A stretch of DNA of 64,000 nucleotides from Rhynchospora pubera (taxonomy: Eukaryota > Streptophyta > Magnoliopsida > Poales > Cyperaceae): the NCBI GenBank assembly GCA_028095005.1, contig CM051459.1, forward strand, positions 278,771,229 to 278,835,228, given 5' to 3'. The notes under the pieces are model-generated. The model worked only from the letters and a program-made list of their open reading frames with translations, ran no database searches and was not told where the DNA came from. The number at the start of each line of letters is the position of its first letter. Within the stretch, counting starts at the first letter, position 1. Positions 60,705-64,000 of this stretch are shown here, one piece after another. A program made the position numbers and the translations under genes.

Positions 60705-61857
60705 ATCTTGTTTAATAAATGAATTCATGAAGTAATAATACAAAATATATTAATACAATATATGATGTCTATATTATACCTTCAATGCTTTTTAACATTA
60801 TACCAATAATATTCATATACTTTCATGAATTTATTTATGGTCTAAACATATCATTTTTCGTGACATATTATTTTAACATTTCATCATATGTATTTTCATA
60901 CATCATATGAAACGTAAAATACTTATTGTTTCTCTTCAGTTGGTGTGACCTTACAGAACATCTACGTCATCTTGGTAATAATATAAAACATTTTATACTA
61001 TAGACTATAAGAGGTTCTACCACTATATTATAATCACCCAAACGACATAGTCATTACGTATTCGATCCACTTGATGTGTGTCTATCCTTATCTCATGATA
61101 TTATAAATAATATGCAAAATAGGATCGTGTCATTTTTGCATTATATTTGTTTTCTTGGTCTCTTAAGTGAATTATAATTATAACTATATCAGTTATATTG
61201 CATGCTATATAATTCTACTTTACCAAGGGGCCCAGTGATATCATAACTCAAATAACTAAGGGACAATGATAATCGACATATCAATTTTTTCCCGCACAAG
61301 TCACACACAATGAACTACTAATTCCCTCCATCAACAGATAACTAAGATCAGTAAAAAGATGGTCTTAATCAGTAATTATTTTACATACTTCTAATGTAAG
61401 AAATCTATATATCTCATATCTTGGATTTAAAGACACGATGGAAATATTAATGACACAAAATACAATCCATACAATATTCCATCCGGTTAGATTATTTTCA
61501 ATATATATAAATCATGTTCATTTTATATATACTCATGTCATTGAATGATAATCACTTATCAACATTTATAGAACTACAATGTACTTTCAATTGACATGAC
61601 AATCTTGCTCGGTAATTATTGTTCCTCTTTAATTACCACGATTGTGAACACATTTAAGATTATATGTTTTCATCTTAAGAGTCCTATGGTTTAAGACCAT
61701 GAGCATCTTCTTGAACACTTCTAAAAATATTACATATTAATCTCAAAGAACAAGAATGTATAATAACATTCAACGTCATGAACAATACATAAATTATCAT
61801 TAATAAAGATAATTACTTTTAAAAAAACACCTCCTTCAAATCCATGCATGGTGCACC
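60705..61857 (-). mobile_element. Ty1/copia LTR remnant, related to 38095-38925
   Basis: Shared blocks (AATAGGATCGTGTCATTTTT, AAGGGGCCCA, TTTTTTCCCGCACAA) in the same order and orientation. No ends or coding sequence identified. Confidence 0.45.
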
Positions 61858-61866
61858 CTATAAGAT

Positions 61867-62372
61867 GGGAGTTGCTTCGGACAACATAAATTTTTTTTAG
61901 AGCAACATTTAGATAATATAATGAACGTAATTACCCTCAATTTCGACCTAATTCTGTTTTTAATGACGGGATTCCTTAAATGAAACCTTGCTTGATACTA
62001 TGTCTAGCAGCATTATACAGCCGCTAAAACTTGAACGAAGGTACTGCTAAAATTTAATTAATAGATCATGACACGTCGCTAATATTATTTTTCTATTGAA
62101 TTTGTAGATGCGTCTTTTTTTATTTTGAGTTCAATAGAATAGAAATTGGATTGCTTGAGACAGAATGCCATGGAGATGACAATTGCTAGTGGCTATCAGG
62201 GGAGGGAGAATGGATTGATGAGTTTGGGAGAGGAACGGACGGAATAGTTGCGAGAATGATGGCGTTCAAAAATATGCTAATAAAATGACGGTGTTGCATA
62301 AAGCACAATTTGGTCAATTTTGAAAAATTAATGTTGTACGAATAAAAATCACTTTTGCCCAAAGCAACTCCC
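61867..62372. mobile_element. Mutator-like MITE, 506 bp, 9-bp TSD
   Basis: TIRs GGGAGTTGCTT-CGG and, inverted, GGGAGTTGCTTTGGGC. The flanks CTATAAGAT (61858-61866) and CTGTAAGAT (62373-62381) differ at one base. Confidence 0.7.
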
Positions 62373-62389
62373 CTGTAAGATACCCTCAC

Positions 62390-62711
62390 TAGGCCTGTCA
62401 GTATTAACATTCGTTCCGCCGTTCCGTTCCGTTCCGTTCCGTTTCGACGGAACGTTAAATGAAAGCTGAAATGGATTTCGTTTTCAGAAACGGAACGGAA
62501 ACGGAACCGAAATTTGTTAACGTAAATGGAACGAAATACGGAAATGGGCTGAAATCAATAGGAAATGTGAGGCGGAACGTTAAACGGAATAGAAATTTAT
62601 TACGTTTGGCGAAACGAAACGGAAATGAAACAGTCATTTCATTCCGTTATCGAAACGAAACATAAATAAAAATGGCTGTTCCGTTTCCACCTCTAACGTT
62701 TGACAGGTCTA
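62390..62711. mobile_element. hAT-type MITE, 322 bp, TSD ACCCTCAC
   Basis: Ends TAGGCCTGTCA and TGACAGGTCTA. Perfect 8-bp duplication ACCCTCAC at 62382-62389 and 62712-62719. The interior is built from ACGGAACGG/CCGTTCCGTT repeats, as in 20806-21092. It inserted directly beside the preceding MITE's target duplication. Confidence 0.88.
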
Positions 62712-62719
62712 ACCCTCAC

Positions 62720-63377
62720 GAAGTGTCAAATAATTTCCCTACAAGGCTACAACATCAATCCTTTCTCCTCTTTTTGTGTGCCTTTTAGGAAAAATTAGGC
62801 ATCTTTTCCAATAATAACAACTGAAAACCCTTATTAAAGATCTCTTATTCAGATTCATGGATGGATGCTCAATTCATTTGGTAATAGCGCGCGCGAGCAT
62901 ATTTTATATTTTATATGGAGATTACGTTCTTTGATAAGTCTCGGTCATTTTTTCCTTTATCAATTGGACCTGCTGACAAATCATTTAACCAAAGTATATT
63001 GTCCTATTTTTTTTTCCTCAATTGAACAAAGTACATTCTCTTCATATAATATTATTTTTGGTGAAATTAAAAATAATATGAAAAATGAAACGCAAAAATA
63101 TTGGGAAGCAGCCAAGTTGAATTTTAGAATTTAGACCAATTATTAAACAACTAGAACTAGAACCAGTCCTGTAAAAATCACAGAAATACCAAAGTATTTC
63201 AATAACATTACCGTCGGACAAACTATTGTAAAGTACAGGGGCCAAATGACAAGGGGAAAAAAAAGCTTTGTAAAATATTAGGCGATTTCTAAACTCCACT
63301 TGCCCAGACAAGACAGTAAATAATAGATACTACTTGGATCAGATTAATAAATTGACAAATCCCCAACACAATGCAAG
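62720..63377. other. Unassigned sequence
   Basis: No repeat end or gene recognised. Small ORFs at 62865-63134 and 63042-63311 have no recognisable domains. Confidence 0.3.
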
Positions 63378-63463
63378 CCGAAATTATTTAATATAAAAAT
63401 TCAGACACCAAAAAATTTAATACAAAGAATTATTTTTTTTTTTTTTAATAAGAAGAAAGTTCC

Positions 63464-63746
63464 AACGCGTTTATAAACCGCGCCTCCCTCTCTCCTCTCG
63501 AACGCGTTTTATAAACGCGTTACAGGCCCTAAAACGCGTTCATAAAACGCGCTAGAAGCCTGAAATGTCGGAATAGTTAAAACGCAATTAACGCGTTTAT
63601 AAAACGCGCTAGAAAGCTTTTTACTCGTTTATAAAACGCGCTAGAAGCCTGATCATTCCAACTTCTATCACTTCGATCAAACTTTAGTCATTTCAATCGA
63701 ACTTTAGTCATTTCTGTCTATAAGTTTGTGAATTTATAAACGCGTT
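63464..63746. repeat. Array of GCG-TTTATAAA-CGC palindromes in a MULE TIR
   Basis: Near-perfect copies at about 63464, 63501 (AACGCGTTTTATAAACGCGT), 63533, 63591, 63624 and 63731. The phrase AAAACGCGCTAGAAGCCTGA occurs twice. The CpG content is far above the local AT-rich background. Confidence 0.8.
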
Positions 63747-63843
63747 ATTTGAAGTTATATAAGACTATACATTCTCGCAGAATTTAAATCGTCAACAACA
63801 GATTATCTCTTACAATTTAAAAACCTATCAATCAAATCCAAAA

Positions 63844-64000
63844 ATGTCTACAATTACAATATATGTCAACCAATGTCCAACTTTTGGTGCTTCCTACTTC
63901 CACATCGGTTGTAGTATGCATACCACATTTGCTGAAATTCGAAATGAATTATACAGCAGGCTACAGATTTTAGAAACCCAGTACACTTTGAATATCCATG
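63844..64000 (+). CDS. N-terminus of a probable MULE-encoded protein, cut by the window edge
   Basis: The first 52 codons begin MSTITIYVNQCPTFGASYFH and remain open to the last base. Position right after the TIR, and the MS-x-I-T-I-Y-V-N opening that resembles some plant MuDR-type transposase N-termini, suggest the transposase. Too little is present to be sure. Confidence 0.4.
   Translation, partial: MSTITIYVNQCPTFGASYFHIGCSMHTTFAEIRNELYSRLQILETQYTLNIH

Larger units (their letters stand above)
63378..64000 (+). mobile_element. MULE left end, related to 14006-16995, probably gene-bearing
   Basis: CCGAAATTATTTAATATAAA through ATTATTTTTT and TTTTAATAAGAAG follows the same order as the TIR at 14006 (CCGTAATTTTTAATAAAAA, TTTATTTTTTATTTTAATAA). 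The first nine flanking bases CAATGCAAG would be the TSD. An ORF starts at 63844 and runs off the window. Confidence 0.6.

Overview
This is a nuclear window from a flowering plant, probably a eudicot. The AT-rich sequence, plant-type introns and plant transposon families (CACTA/TNP2, Helitron with an RPA-like gene, FAR1-type MULE, Ty1/copia, Ty3/gypsy with initiator-Met primer sites) all point that way. I found no convincing single-copy host gene. Almost everything is nested mobile DNA, and several elements can be closed at the base level by their termini and target-site duplications (TSDs).

Layout. 1-3102: the 3' part of a CACTA element (TNP2-type transposase exons, a 58-60 bp subterminal tandem array, terminus ending GTAGTG). 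3843-13777 (minus strand): a Helitron of about 9.9 kb. 14006-16995: a non-autonomous Mutator-like element with a perfect 9-bp TSD. 17019-28 kb: two opposed, decayed Ty1/copia elements, one inserted in the other and then fused by a deletion. 27839-38066: a Ty3/gypsy-type solo LTR, itself split by a complete, very young element of the same family (28868-36206; 2.9-kb LTRs, 1.5-kb internal region, TSD CTTAC). 38095-39712: copia remnants. 39713-49609 (plus strand): a second, almost identical copy of the Helitron in the opposite orientation. 49610-57930: a chain of palindromic MITEs and a 5.4-kb FAR1-type MULE (50472-55837), all butted together at TA/GA microsatellites. 57938-60700: an older, diverged MULE. 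60705-63377: copia remnant plus two adjacent MITEs with clear TSDs. 63378 to the end: the start of a MULE that is a relative, possibly the autonomous partner, of the one at 14006.

How the genes work together. Each Helitron copy has canonical ends (A|TC and CTAG|T, with a 7-bp GC hairpin 12 nt before the end). Each carries an apparently intact ten-exon RPA70-like single-strand-binding gene plus captured exon fragments (DUF455-like, DUF4220-like and unassigned). I see no Rep/helicase, so mobility would need a helper. The MULE at 50472-55837 encodes a FAR1-type transposase, broken by one stop and two frameshifts, and a divergently placed intact small gRF-like zinc-finger/coiled-coil/membrane protein. 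Both genes start from the duplicated terminal inverted repeats, which supply promoter, 5' UTR and splice donor.

The least-described features are this two-gene MULE, arrays of a GCG-TTTATAAA-CGC palindrome inside the TIRs of another MULE family, a cluster of TA-microsatellite-bounded palindromic MITEs, and twin inverted Helitrons enclosing 26 kb. All calls come from reading the sequence by eye; family names are from knowledge of these families, not from searches.
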